Assembly (NCBI GenBank): GCA_003427395.1
Contig: BFEA01001010.1
Span: forward strand, 127,660-182,091
Source: Chara braunii
Lineage: Eukaryota > Streptophyta > Charophyceae > Charales > Characeae
Reading direction: 5' to 3'
DNA length: 54,432 bases
Part shown: positions 31,136 to 42,650 of the stretch, piece after piece
How the letters are laid out: each line of letters starts with the position of its first letter
Position numbering within the stretch: the first letter of the stretch is position 1
Made by a program: the position numbers and the translations under genes
Notes under the pieces: model-generated
The model's database searches: none
Told to the model about the DNA's origin: nothing
Seen by the model: the letters and a program-made list of their open reading frames with translations, nothing else

Positions 31136-31930
31136 GGCAGACATCTGGTTAAAATTGTGAGAGCGGCGTACACACCTACTAGTAGCATGAACTAGAAAAA
31201 GGTTGTGAGGCGACTGCAATAGGAGCACACAAAGTGCATTCGTGTTCAAAGTCAGCATTTGGATGGTCAGGGCTACAGTTTCGTTATCATATCCACATGA
31301 CTTATTTATTACGGGGCCAGGATCAGTGGGGTACAAAGTGTCTGACTTCCTAGACCGACCATGATATTCGGTCAATGACAGGAGTCGCGGGCGATACTAT
31401 AAAAGTCGGGGTTTTCAGAATGGTAGCCAAGTGAGAAAGTTGGAGTTTTTGGATAGCCACGCGGTTGTGCTGCATGCACGACGGCAGCCACGGGTAAAAT
31501 TGACCCCCTCATGCAGCCAGGGCCGGTACGTGGGAGCCGTAGACACGACCAGTGTGCCAAAACACGGCCGTAGTACTGTCCGACAGGCCTGGGCTTGAAC
31601 CGAACGTCTTTATAACCAAGGTTGCGTCTGCTATTTCCAAGCTTGGGCTTAGCCCTATAGGTTACGACTTTAACTAACACTACGGAAATTTGGGGATCAA
31701 GGCCAGCAGTCGACGACGAGGAGCGAAGGAGCGTCTTACAAGAGGGCTGAGGGGTTGAGGGTCCCGCGGGACTATCCCCCCCAGTTTTGCCATGGAATGG
31801 TCCTCTCCCCCTCTTCCCCCCCTTCCTGTTAATTACTTCTAAGTTTTTATGTTTCATTATTATTATTTTTATTTATTTTTTCCCCATTCTGGGACGCGGT
31901 CTGGTGTCAGTACCAGGACCGACCGTGGAC
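31136..31930. other. No supported gene
   Basis: Open frames on the minus strand are short and unlike any family. It ends in an ATT-rich run (31856-31882). Confidence 0.45.
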
Positions 31931-31932
31931 CC

Positions 31933-32005
31933 AAGAGCGTAGCTCAGTAGGTACACCCGTAAACTATTGAAATACAGACCCGTGTTCAAATCCAGTTGAT
32001 AGAAC
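31933..32005 (+). ncRNA. tRNA-like sequence (SINE head candidate)
   Basis: A-box TAGCTCAGTAGG (31940-31951) and B-box-like GTTCAAATCC (31984-31993) are spaced as in a tRNA (44 bp between T8 and G53 equivalents). The T-stem pairs poorly and no acceptor stem closes, so it is not a functional tRNA. It is similar to 12624-12693 on the minus strand. Confidence 0.55.
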
Positions 32006-34844
32006 TTGCTGGGTGAAACCAAATATTTCTGAATTGCCGAGGACCGGTCGACCCGCAGATGATATTCCAGGGCCATTGCCCTGCCACAGTCCTTTGGGAC
32101 ATCCATCAGAATTGAAACGATTCAGAGAAGATTGGCAAGATCGTGCACACTTAGGCGCGCGACCGACCGAATTTTAGCAATCGAAGTTTTCTTTTTTTCC
32201 ACTATTTAACCAGGCTGGTCGGGTCAAAGCGGGTTGATATCCATTCGGCTTCGACGTGCGCTCCGACGTGCTGATGAATGCACTAGCGTTACTGAGCGGC
32301 AAGGAAGAGAGGGAAACGAAGAGAGTGGGATTGAAGGAGTGGGACGTTGAAAGGGGTAGGAAGGAGCGAGGTGTCGAAAAAGGAGAAAAAACTTACCAGT
32401 TTCGCCGTGGAGGTTTCATCAGAAGATTGTTGTTGGTCGAGCAACGGATTGTAGACACCATTCCAGTCCTCGAGCTGTCAAGGCGGTCGCTGAGGAGCCA
32501 GTTCTCGGCAACTCCGGTGTTACCCGCCGTTGTGCTTCTTCATTGAGATCGAGTTCATCATAGTGGTCGTCCAACTTTTGATCCGGGCGTGCCTGTCCTC
32601 GTTGGGGAGGAAGGTACATTCCCATTTTGACATCTGGGAACTGGCGATGCGGGAAGGACCGAGAGTCGGTTTAGGGATCCTGGCTACATGATAGTTGAGA
32701 ATGAGCTGCCAATGTATCGAACCACGATCAAGCGAAAGTTCATCGTTTTTTTCCGTTTTCCTTGATAGGGGGCACGGGAGGAGCAGCGTAAGTGCGCACC
32801 AGAGGGAGCAAGTCTGCCGCGAAAGAGGGAGAGAGAGAGAAGGGAAGGGGGCTTACCTGGCTAGTGAGACCATCGATGTGGGATGAACCAGAAGTCGAGC
32901 TACGGTGTCGAGCTACGAGCGTAGTTGGAAAACCGCGTGCACTCAGACACGTTCCAGGGGAAGACTCATTCCTCGATTTGCACCTTTTGTGTGTAGTGGA
33001 GTAGGTCCTGGTATTGAGATCGTCGAGTTGCTTGCCGTCATCGACGAAGTACTAGTAGTTGCGATTTTTGTTCCACGTCGGCCTCAGACATTGCTCTTCA
33101 TCTTTGGCCAGGGCGCATGTTCGTCGTTCAGATTGACCGGTTTTCACCAAAGACACCATGATTGGCATCGCCTTGGGGTTGCGGTCACTTTTCTTCTTTC
33201 TTTCGGATCCGCGGTGATCTCCTTCATCGTGAAGGCAAAGGTACACACGCATGAGAGAGGGGGGGGTGGGGTGACGTATACCTGGCACTGCATTGAGGCA
33301 CACTCTAACAGATGATTCAGCCCGACTTTGCTCGATCTAAGCGAAAGGGAACGACCTCGCGACCTCCCCATATGTGTGGAAGAGGAGCAGTGTGTCGTTC
33401 CAGATTCTAGCGGAAAATTCATTCGATTTTGCTCATTTTTACCGATGGGGCAGAGTGAAGACAGCCGCGAAGTTGGAGACTTATCTATTGGCTGGTGCGA
33501 TGATTATCCTATCGATGGAAGTAGCCTCTCTTAATTTCCCTGCACTCGTGGTTGAAAGAGTCGAGGGAGTAAAAGGTGACCAAGCTATCCACCAAATTGG
33601 TTCGTTCCTTTTCTCTGCCTGCATCTGGCCTCGATAGTGACCAGATGCTTCTATAGTTAAAGATAGTAGTGCTACGAAGAAGAGAAAGGAAAGGGGGCAC
33701 TTGACGCGGGCGCTACCTCCGGATCTTAGCAGAAGGGTCAGTCTTGGCTCTTGTTGGTAGGGAGCAAAGCCACGGGTGGATTGTTGGTACGTACCTATCC
33801 ATGGTTAAGTAGGAGATTCATTCTGATTTTGGTCATCCTACGGACTGAAGACTCTCCTCTTTCTTTCGCGTGCTCAATGACGTCTGCGGCTGACAACTTC
33901 TCAGATCATACTCACACCTATTTTTCTTTCAAAGTGTCCATCTGCAGTAATGCGTGCACCTGGTCTTGATCCAATGAGAGATCCACTGTCACCGTGCACA
34001 TAGGAAGGGGCCGTACCTTACTGGGCTTTTAGCAGAAAACCACTCCTCGATAACAGACGCATGTTGGCGAACGAGCTCGACGACGTACACTTAGTAGTAA
34101 TTGAGTTGCGGATACAATGTCAATAGCAGGGTGCTAGTAGTTTGATAGCAGTGGTCTAGGTGTTGAGCGCCGAAAAGAAGGAAGGACTCTGAAAATATAT
34201 GTCGGTGGCGACAAGAGCATATTCCCAGTGACATTCGGAGTCGGGACTTTGATTTCCCTAGGTCAATACGTTTCTGCTTTCGTTGCAGTCTTGTGCATGT
34301 CTCGCATAATGGAGCATAGGAGTAGCAACGAGCATCACCACCATTCCTCGTAGCTTGCAGTTGTTTACTCCGTGGTTGCCGCTAAGTATTACGGCAAGCT
34401 GTTGGACTACGGCAAGTTGATATTGTTGATCCGTCGACATAGGACTGTTGCTGCTGTGCAGGGCACTGTTCTGAGCACTGATGTTGTGCAGCACGCTGTT
34501 CCTCACTGTGTGCAGCAACAACATTTGCCTGAGAAAGGACACTGTGAGTGAGGGGGGCGATTAGAGGCTTCTACAAGGGGTCACTGCAGCAACACGGGGG
34601 ACTGTCAGGAGGTTGCTACCGAAATATTGGTTGTGTTTTGGCCGGCTTCAGTGCGCTTTTGGCCATCATTGCAGGACCCTCAGGCGAATCAAGGCAACAA
34701 GGCCCTCCCTTGCGAGTTGAGTCAGTCTCCTTCTTGTATCTTGAGCGTCTGAAACCCCTACTTCTGCCCTTCTTAATCTAAGTCTAATCTGAGGTTACGA
34801 GAGGAAGGCGGCAGGGAGGATTGCAACCCGTAAGTCCGCATCAA
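32006..34844. other. No supported gene
   Basis: Several GGTAAG-like sites occur on the minus strand, and a short minus frame at 32419-32625 (MGMYLPPQRGQARPDQK) has plausible composition. No exon chain could be built and no domain is recognised. Confidence 0.4.
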
Positions 34845-36400
34845 GACCTTGTGGGAGGTCTACCCACTGATTGCGGGAGCTCTACCGGGACCCAGGCGGG
34901 GTTCTGGAGGCAGGAAACATTCAGGTATAAATCTCGTTTGACGTGTGTGATCCCATCCCCTAAAGTGTACTACCTCATTGTCTATCTGAGAACATGATTA
35001 AGAAAGGCTACTACTTTTGTTTTGTTATGTATGTCAGGACATGTTTTCGAAAGGTTAAATCAACAAGTATATGTGAAAGGTCAGATACTTTGACCGAATT
35101 CAGACTAAATGAATTGGGGGAAGGTGGGAGGAAGGCGTTTTGCATGTGTTTGACCAGGTCAACCCAAGGTTGAACCCCTCTGAGTAGATGTGGGCTCAGT
35201 GCTATGTTTTATTGATGTTTGATGGGCTGTGTGAACGACCCTTTTATGACTGGTCCTACCCTGGGTAGGATGGATCAGTCGCTGTTTTTTTTAGGGTTTC
35301 TGAACAGGAGGACGGGCACCCAGGGTAGGGAAGGCTTAGATTCCTGGTGTTTCTTTTAATGAGTCTGAGGTGCGTGTTTTCTTCTGAGGAGGACAAAGGC
35401 ATAAGACTAAGCGTACCCTAGGGTTAGGGCGGCTTAGCCATAAGCCATGAATTAACTAGCCAACCAGAGTATAAATTTTGATATATATATTTATTGAACT
35501 TATATTTTTGACAGACCGGGCACCCTGGGTAGGGAAAGTCGGTCAGTAAGTCAAGTAGAACAAAGGAAGAAAAAAAAGCAAATGAAGAATAAAAAGAAGG
35601 TAACTGGGCAAACTGAATGTACCCTAGGGTTAGGGCGGTTCAGTCGTATGCTCATAATAACATTAAGGAACAGAGAGGTAGTATAGATCTGTTTTTATTT
35701 TCTCTTTTAAACATGAGGCAGGATCGGAAGTTCCATTATTTTGGAAAGGTCCGATCGACTGCCTAACAAGAGAAAGAAAGATATAAAGTTTGTGCAAGTC
35801 TTCGTTTTATATTGACTGTTGTTATGGCTAACTAGGTGTACCCTAGGGTTAGGGCGGCCTAGCGATATGCCTTTGGCATTAATATAATGTGAGTCGGGCG
35901 TACCCTGGGATTAGGGCGGTCCAACATTTCGTCGTTTATACTTGTTCAGGCCGATCAGGCACACCCTAGGGTTAGGGCAACATGATCACACTTACGTAAC
36001 TTAAATTGTTGTGGCTAACTAGGCGTACCCTAGGGTTAGGGCGGCCTAGCGAATGTGATGTAAGTTGGACATACCCTAGGATTAGGGCGATCCAACTTTT
36101 TGTCCTTTGTACTTATGTTCAGGCAGATTAGGCCTACCCCTGGGTACGGATGGTCTAATAGTATGTCATATGCAGGCTGGGCACACCCCAGGGCTAGGGC
36201 AGCCCAGTCCTATGCTTCATGTTGTCAGTTGGGCAGAAGTCAGACGTACCCTAGGGTTAGGGTGGTCTGGTCATATGCTTTATGTATACAGTTCATGTTG
36301 TGTTGGGCACACCCTAGGGTTAGGGCAGTCCAGATGTGCGTATCTTATCTGTTATTTAGGCAGGTCAGGTATACCTTTTAATTAGGGTGGGCCTGATCAT
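34845..36400. repeat. Array of hairpins with conserved ACCCTAGGGTTAGGG core and covarying arms
   Basis: About 14-15 units between 35248 and 36397 carry a core close to TACCCTAGGGTTAGGGC, each flanked by arms that pair. Examples: CTAAGC/GCTTAG (35407-35437), GACCG/CGGTC (35514-35544), ACTGAA/TTCAGT (35612-35644), CTAGG/CCTAG (35832-35862 and 36019-36049), GATCA/TGATC (35953-35987), AAGTTGGA/TCCAACTT (36062-36098), ATTAG/CTAAT (36127-36159), CTGGGC/GCCCAG (36177-36207), CAGAC/GTCTG (36241-36269) and GTCAGGT/GCCTGAT (36364-36397). Weaker, core-less stems precede them from 34845 (AGACCT/AGGTCT near 34848). Between 35800 and 36400 units lie about 45-70 bp apart. No protein is encoded. Function unknown. 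Confidence 0.8.
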
Positions 36401-36799
36401 ATGCCATAGGAAATGGGGGATATAAAAGGAGAATAAACTGAGAGGTTTAACGAACTACTTGGACCAAACTGATGTGGGATTGTGAGAGATGTTTGCTTAT
36501 GCATGCTTGTGGACTCTCACTTTGAGCGTCTTTTGGATAGGTTAGCTGCATTTAGATGCTCGCCGAGTGTTGGAGCTTTAGGTAGATGAGATGGATGATG
36601 TAAGGGAAGTTTGGGATAAAGATATGACTGACCCTGCTTGAAGCCAGAATTGGCAATAGCTCACGATACCATCCTCTGTAATGGAATCGTATAACCAATC
36701 TCCAGTTCTAACTACCAAGCAAGTGTCAGGAGTTAGTCCCAAATATAACTTTGTTTTGTCTTTCTGTTTTCAGCTTTGTATAAATCTTAGCAGTCTCCT

Positions 36800-36995
36800 G
36801 TTCCTACAGGAAGCGCTGCCGAAATTTCTACAAATCTGAAAGAGGTAGTTATTTTTGGACTCGTAGAAATTCTTGAAAGACATTTTTTCCTACGGGAAGC
36901 GCTGCCGAAATTTTATAGAATTTAGAGAGTTAGATTATTTTCTGCTAGGCAGAACTTGGCATTCCGCCCTGTCTAGAGGAGATGCTGCAAAAATT
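36800..36995 (+). repeat. Tandem repeat with GGAAGCGCTGCCGAAATTT, about 86-bp period
   Basis: TCCTAC(A/G)GGAAGCGCTGCCG occurs at about 36802 and 36889; a third diverged unit (GAGGAGATGCTGCAAAAATT) lies near 36975. Confidence 0.7.
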
Positions 36996-37690
36996 GCTAG
37001 TGATTTCTAGGATCTGTTAAGAGAAGGTGAGAGAAAGATTAGTAGGGAAGTTAGGCCTCAATATGAAGCATGTTCTCCTTAAAACATAGTCTGGTCCGTT
37101 TTGGCCTGGAATGTGATGCATGTCTATGAATCTGATTGAAGGCTCGACATGTTCGGCCTGATCCTACGAAAAATCATTCTTCTGTTATCGTTGATAACAG
37201 GTCGGAGGCCGATTCATCGGTTTACAACACAACTTCTCTGCTTCTGCATCTCAACCTAAGGCCTTGGCTCTTGTGGGTTTCTATGTTTATTAAGGGTTTT
37301 TACCCAAACTTCTTTTAAAATGGTCATTTCTAAAAGACTGAGTACCGTTATTTCAGGGATTGTGGAAATTGGTTGGGGTTTGTATGTACAAGGCAGGGTG
37401 TGAGCCGCAGAAAAGCAGTAAAGTTGACTCCCTTAGTATGTGTGATGTTGTTGTTGTTTGAACCTTATGTGATCGCAGGTATGCTTATAAGATCTTTTGA
37501 ATTGAGCTTGGTGATAGTCTTAGTATTGCGTGAATGCTGATGGACAAGGCAGACAACTGATGTGAGAGTGATCGTCTAATACCACACAAACTTCTGCTTG
37601 ACTACGTGGACTATCCTTACTCTTACTCTTTAAAATTATTTTGGTTGGACGTTATAGTTTGTGGCAACCGTCAAAGTCAAACCCCTTGAT
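36996..37690. other. No supported gene
   Basis: AT-rich sequence between the tandem repeat and the next hairpin cluster. Confidence 0.45.
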
Positions 37691-37696
37691 TTCTGT

Positions 37697-37911
37697 CCAG
37701 GCCCTGGATGATGGAGCTTGCCTCCTAGGCCACGAGAGTTGACTGCCACCACAGGTTTAAACCTGTGTACCACCCACTTCGCAGAGTGCAGAAGAGGGTG
37801 TGGTGAATCAACCGCCTTGGCGGTTGTCTGGCGTCGAGAGATTAACCTCTCTTGGCGAGTGTCAGCCGACACTTGAGTGTCGAAGCGTGACCCCCGAAGT
37901 TATCGAGGGTC
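37697..37911. repeat. Cluster of near-perfect short hairpins
   Basis: Consecutive stems: TCCAG/CTGGA (about 37699-37711), perfect palindrome CACAGGTTTAAACCTGTG (37750-37767), CAACCGCC/GGCGGTTG (37809-37826), GAGAG/CTCTC (37836-37851), AGTGTC/GACACT (37858-37873) overlapping CGACACT/AGTGTCG (37867-37882), and GACCC/GGGTC (37889-37911). It ends 10 bp before the LTR start at 37921. Confidence 0.75.
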
Positions 37912-37920
37912 GCACGATTG

Positions 37921-38600
37921 TGGGTACCACATAGTTCTCCATCGTTGCGACTGCTTGTGTACGCTTGCATCGCTGGTCGATATGAGAAAGGCCTAGCGCC
38001 CGCGCGGTTTAATGTTGAATATCGTGCGCGACGCCTAACCGATTACCGTGTTAAAAGGTTATGGATCGGACACTGAAGGGACTAGGAGTGTTGTTGTGTT
38101 ATTATGTTGTTTGTTTCTTGTCCTTCCGTGCATGTGAGTGTTGTAGTGTAACGCGTGGTGTGTGGATTGCGTCCTAACTTGATTATTTGTTTGAGAGAAT
38201 GGTCGTCCTAGTCCAACGGCGTAGGGTCGCGTTCGAGAGATCAGCGCCTAGGACGTTGATTCACGTACGGCTCCGATTGAGGGGCGTGTGACCACGCGTG
38301 CCCACGAATGCTACAACGAACGAGAAACACCCTCGGTCGGGCCACCTCTGCGATTCCATACGAAAAGTTTTCGCACGTGGTTCGGTAGCTCGGCGGGGAT
38401 ACGCCCACTCAAGGGATGGTGACAGCTTCCGCGGGTGGAGGTAAGACGTGTCTCGCGTGACCCTGTCTTGTAGTAGGGGCTCGCGAGAAGTACGGCTGGC
38501 GCACTCGACCGGAGCGGCGAAACGCTCTACGAGACAAGTCCTGCAAAATCCTGAGTGACGCGGCCGGGAGGGTCCCCCTGTGGGACCGATGCGCTCGACA
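37921..38600 (+). mobile_element. LTR (680 bp), TG...CA, probably solo or truncated
   Basis: Starts TGGGTACCACATAG and ends GCGCTCGACA. The 3' part (38392-38600) matches the LTR end upstream of the Ty3 gag (19206-19410). The whole unit matches a diverged reverse copy at about 47680-48170. No PBS follows and no polypurine tract precedes; the 5-bp flanks (GATTG and ACGCC) differ, so no target-site duplication is visible. The start was chosen because similarity with the reverse copy begins there. Confidence 0.7.
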
Positions 38601-38611
38601 ACGCCTCACTC

Positions 38612-38671
38612 AGATCAGAGAAAAATAACGGGGTTTGGTATCCCCTTCGGTTGCTTGAGAAGTTGAGAAGA
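38612..38671 (+). repeat. LTR-adjacent repeat R, copy 2
   Basis: Matches 4331-4392 from CAGATCAGAG to GAGAAGTTGAGAAGACGTT, 11 bp after the forward LTR end. Confidence 0.7.
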
Positions 38672-41600
38672 CGTTTCATTCCGGCCAGAGAACAAGAAAA
38701 GGGTTTGGTATAACTTATCCCCAACATTGCTGACAACGAGTGTTCACATTATTAGCGTCAGATTGACAACATCCCCAGGATTACTATCAAGATGAGAGAT
38801 GAGGTAACTTCTCCACTAAGAAAAGTTCGGAGAGAACTTAGATTTCGGAACAACACGATGTCAGAGCCAACTGAAAGTGATAATCCTTCTTGAATTTTAT
38901 TTAGTGGTCGACATAGCGGCCTGGTTCGTGAGGAACCTGCATCCCCGACCTCAAAATATTCAAATTCTTAAGCCAAAGACGCTATGAAGTATAAAGCGAA
39001 TTGAGGAATCAAGAGAAGGAAAGATTCATAAATTCAAGGAAGGACCTCATGCTTATACAAAATATAAAAGATAGTCATGAATTTTATCTAGAGTAAAGCG
39101 AGGAGAAAGAAAATGCAGAAGAGAATACAATTGTTGAGATGAGACTGAGAAGGAACAGAGCAAGGGATAGAGGGTGATGGTGCTAGCACTAAAGCCTTAC
39201 TTATCACGGGAGTGGTAGGTGCTCTGGGAGTATACGGAGAAGAGAAAGTGTTGGGAGCGCCGTAACGCACCACATATTTCTTCTGATAATATTCCATCCT
39301 CGTTGGGGATGGAGTTCATTTGTATCATCAGGAGAATGAGTGACGTGGGTAGTCCCTTTAGTGGGTCCCATACCCATATCCGGTGTACAGAGAAGAGAAT
39401 CAGGATTGAAAGAAAATTATAAGAAGAGAACCGCGCTATTAAGAAAAAGGAAAATAAGAAAAACTCATGTTGCAGTAGAGTCGCTTGCTAGAGCTAAAAT
39501 TTATTATGAGAACTCCACAACGGTATGTTATGAGAGTGAATCAGTGTGCTTTCGATCCTTGCAGATTTATACTAATTACCATTTTGTTTTGGTCCAGCGG
39601 GGACGCTGGGCAGGGGTTTGGTATCATGTCGAAGAGCCCGATATTCTGGCCCTCCGCTGTTTGTCAAATTTGCAGTGTCAGGTTTGATGTTCTAGCCTGC
39701 GGGGTAAAAGATACCCCATTAGTGTAATTTAGGGGAACCGCAACCCAGTCCGATCTGCTTCACGATAAGAGGTTGCGCTGCGGGACAGAGGAAAGTTTTG
39801 TGCACATATTAGCCTTGATAATAAATAAAATAAAAATAATAATAATAGAAGAGGTCGATCTAAGTGGTGGTGGTACTCACGTTGCCGAGGCTTGGATCCA
39901 GACCAGAGGGTCTCTGTCGGGGCTGTACTTTTTTAGCCGGGTCTGGAAACCAGCTCCACCAGCGGGACTACCATACATGGAATAAGTGTCAGCGGTAGTA
40001 CCGCCGGACCTGGTCTACTTCAATAGTACCTTCCCTGTTTTCACGACCGAGTACGTGCGTGCTCAGGTACCACTCATCAACGGGTACAGCAGTCGGCTGT
40101 CGGCCCAAGGAAACGGCCACTTGGCCGTTACAAGAGGATCGAGTACTCATGTGTCTTTGTGCTACCTACACACTTGTTCTTTCTTTATTATAAAGAATCG
40201 CAAAACACTCGTCCGGTGGGCTCATTATTCCTCTTATTGCTTAGCGGAGACACGCCCATGCTAGCACGGACGAGGTCGCTAACCTTTTCTAGGACGAAAG
40301 CGATGCAAAGAATTGTGGGATAGGTACCGAGGTGTTAGCGGGGGATACGTAATCAAACCAAATTGACAGCGGGAAGTGCATTGATCTGTTCCAGGTACGT
40401 TATTCAAGCGGGTTGGCCAATCCAAATGAGTCTCAATATGGAGAAAATTATTCCTGAATTTGGTGCAAGGTCGAGCCAGATCTGAGTGATTACTCAGGCA
40501 CGCTGAATTTTTCAGCAAAATATGAGGACTAATTTTGAATGTCCTTGGGCATAATCAGCGCATAGGTGTGTTCAAATACTCCATTTAAAACGCATATATT
40601 ATTTTGAGATGCATCTGGCTATAACATGTGGGTGGGTACATTTAATTTCTTAACTACCAGCAATCTGCGAGCCAATTAGAGAGCAATATTTTGCCATTAA
40701 CGTATTGGCTCCTCAAAGATTATTACCCATTTTTCGACATACTAACGCGTCTTTGTTGGTCAATCGCAAGCGGCGTTAGCTCCCAACCCTTAGTCCTCGC
40801 TCCTCTCGTGCTTGAAACGGTGTCATAAGGCGATCCTTGTAGATGAGTTACAAAGAGGCTATGTGGATTCTTAAAAGCCTGATGATAAGGACAACTTCAA
40901 AGTGTGGATTCATATATCGTGTTTCTCATCATGGTAGAAATAATCAGTATAATGCGAAAGAATCACCTATGTTTGTGATGGTTGAATGTGCCTGATTCGT
41001 CACCTACACGTCATCTGTGTAGAAAAAAAGTCTGCTGCAACTTGGGAAACGGAACGATTTTCACGCGGATTACGAGGTTAATGGTCTGTAAAACAATATA
41101 TCTCAAACTTCAGATATTCATTTAAAGATTGGACCATGCACGTTTCAAGGGGACATGAAGACACCCGTCTTGATCGTTCGGATTCGTAAATGGTTGGGTT
41201 TTAAACATAACCATGTGAAGCCCAAGGAGGGTGGTCATCTAAAAAAATGCGGTAAATCATTTTTTGGCCTACTGTGGTTGAAAGAGAGAGAGATGAGGAG
41301 AGCGAGGTACAAGTGTATGCAGCTCACTGAATAGTAAACGCAGGGAGATACACATGCACTCGACTGCACGACCCAAAATTCAGATAGACAATGTGAATGA
41401 ATCTGATCAGGTTTCTGGGTCTGATTCGTTCACTGCTGTGCGCTTGTACCTAGAAAGGGAGAGCAGCTGGTTGCTCTGCCTCCTCCGAGGTTGCTTCGAC
41501 TATTTTACTTATTTAATTATTTGACTATATCTATAGAGTTTCTTTTGTCTATATATGTTATTTTCTCTCTCACCAGCCAATCACTTTAGTGACAGGCATA

Positions 41601-42504
41601 CCTCCAGGATAGGAGATAAGTGAAAGGGAGAGGAGTAGAATCGAAGAAAATATTGAAGGAAGGAGATAAGGGAAGATTGAATGAATGATGGAAAGGAGGA
41701 AGAAGCAGAACGGGAATGGTGATGTTCAAGTCTCTCTTTGTATGTTGGGGTTGCATGGATCCCATGTAATTGTCCACAGTCCACAGTGCATACCAAATGG
41801 GTACCCTGACATGTGATAAGGGAACGTTAGTCCTTGATAAGGGTGAGATAAGTTGCTAACCATTGATGAGCGAAGAGAGAATTTGCGGATGTAGTGGAAT
41901 TTCAAAAATGTCACTACCCCGACTCCGAATACCCGAAAAGTCCATAAACTTCAGTTATCAATTTCACCAGCCGGCTGTTAGCTACCTGCTAATGCACCTA
42001 GATGTGATTGAACCATAGGTAAATTCTAGCACATGAGAGAGAGAGGGCATCAGCCAGCCACAGACTCCCGCTCCAAGGTGGTTGTTGCATCAGGTCGTCA
42101 AGTACTTTATTTATTTATTATTGTTATTAATTTTAGTCACTTATTTTATGATTTATTTATTTATTTAATATTCATCCTCGAAGTTTTGTTATATACAGTA
42201 AGACTAACCAATTGAGGACTCCCAGAAACAGAGCAATATGGGGTTGGAAGAGATCTGAAAGGGGCGAGAGAGTCTCAGAAAATAGTTCTTGTACGGGTTT
42301 TCAGAAGTGTTCTAATCGAGGGACACTGTTTCATTTTTGGAGACCTAACCAAAGATCAGACGCTGTCGAACTCACAGAAACTTAGTTTTTAGCACTTCGA
42401 TCGTCCGGATCTTCATTTCAACAATTCTTATATATAATTAAAAATAAATGCGCGAGCTCAAAATTCTCAGATAAACCGTTTTTTTAATACCACTAGGTCT
42501 GAAC
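38672..42504. other. No supported gene
   Basis: Mixed sequence with AT-rich patches (39815-39850, 42100-42170). A small palindrome GCGGTAGTACCGC lies at about 39993-40005. Short open frames lack domains. I see no RNA gene or complete element. Confidence 0.45.
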
Positions 42505-42650
42505 CCCGTGTTTTACTCGAATAAGGGCAAGGTTGGACTGCACCCCTGTGTTGTATTCAAGCAGGGAGTGTGCAGGCTGCATTTATTGGATGTATTAGAG
42601 CAAGGAGTGAGCATACTGTCCAGGATCTGTACAGGACCGCACCCTGTGTT
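42505..42650 (+). repeat. Short repeats leading into copy B
   Basis: Degenerate units of about 45-50 bp around (T/C)CTGTGTT(T/G)TATTC and GCAGGGAGTGTGCA, continuous with the start of copy B; equivalents of copy A would lie outside the window. Confidence 0.5.

Noticed and set aside
31933-32005. Functional tRNA gene
   Set aside because: A and B boxes are present, but the T-stem and acceptor stem do not pair and no clean anticodon arm forms.
35407-36330. Interstitial telomere repeat (TTAGGG/TTTAGGG)
   Set aside because: Each unit has only TAGGGTTAGGG inside a longer conserved core, and units are separated by tens of unrelated bases with paired arms. True interstitial telomere tracts are contiguous short tandem repeats.
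35236-36400. CRISPR array (regular short repeats with variable spacers)
   Set aside because: Spacing is irregular, arms belong to the repeats as stems, the setting is a eukaryotic repeat field, and no cas-like gene is near.
37921-38600. 3' LTR of the gag-pol element at 19758, making one nested element of about 19 kb
   Set aside because: The sequence after the polypurine candidate (26163) does not match the 37921 LTR start, there is no polypurine tract at 37900-37920, and no target duplication is visible. The shared LTR family is certain; the pairing is not.
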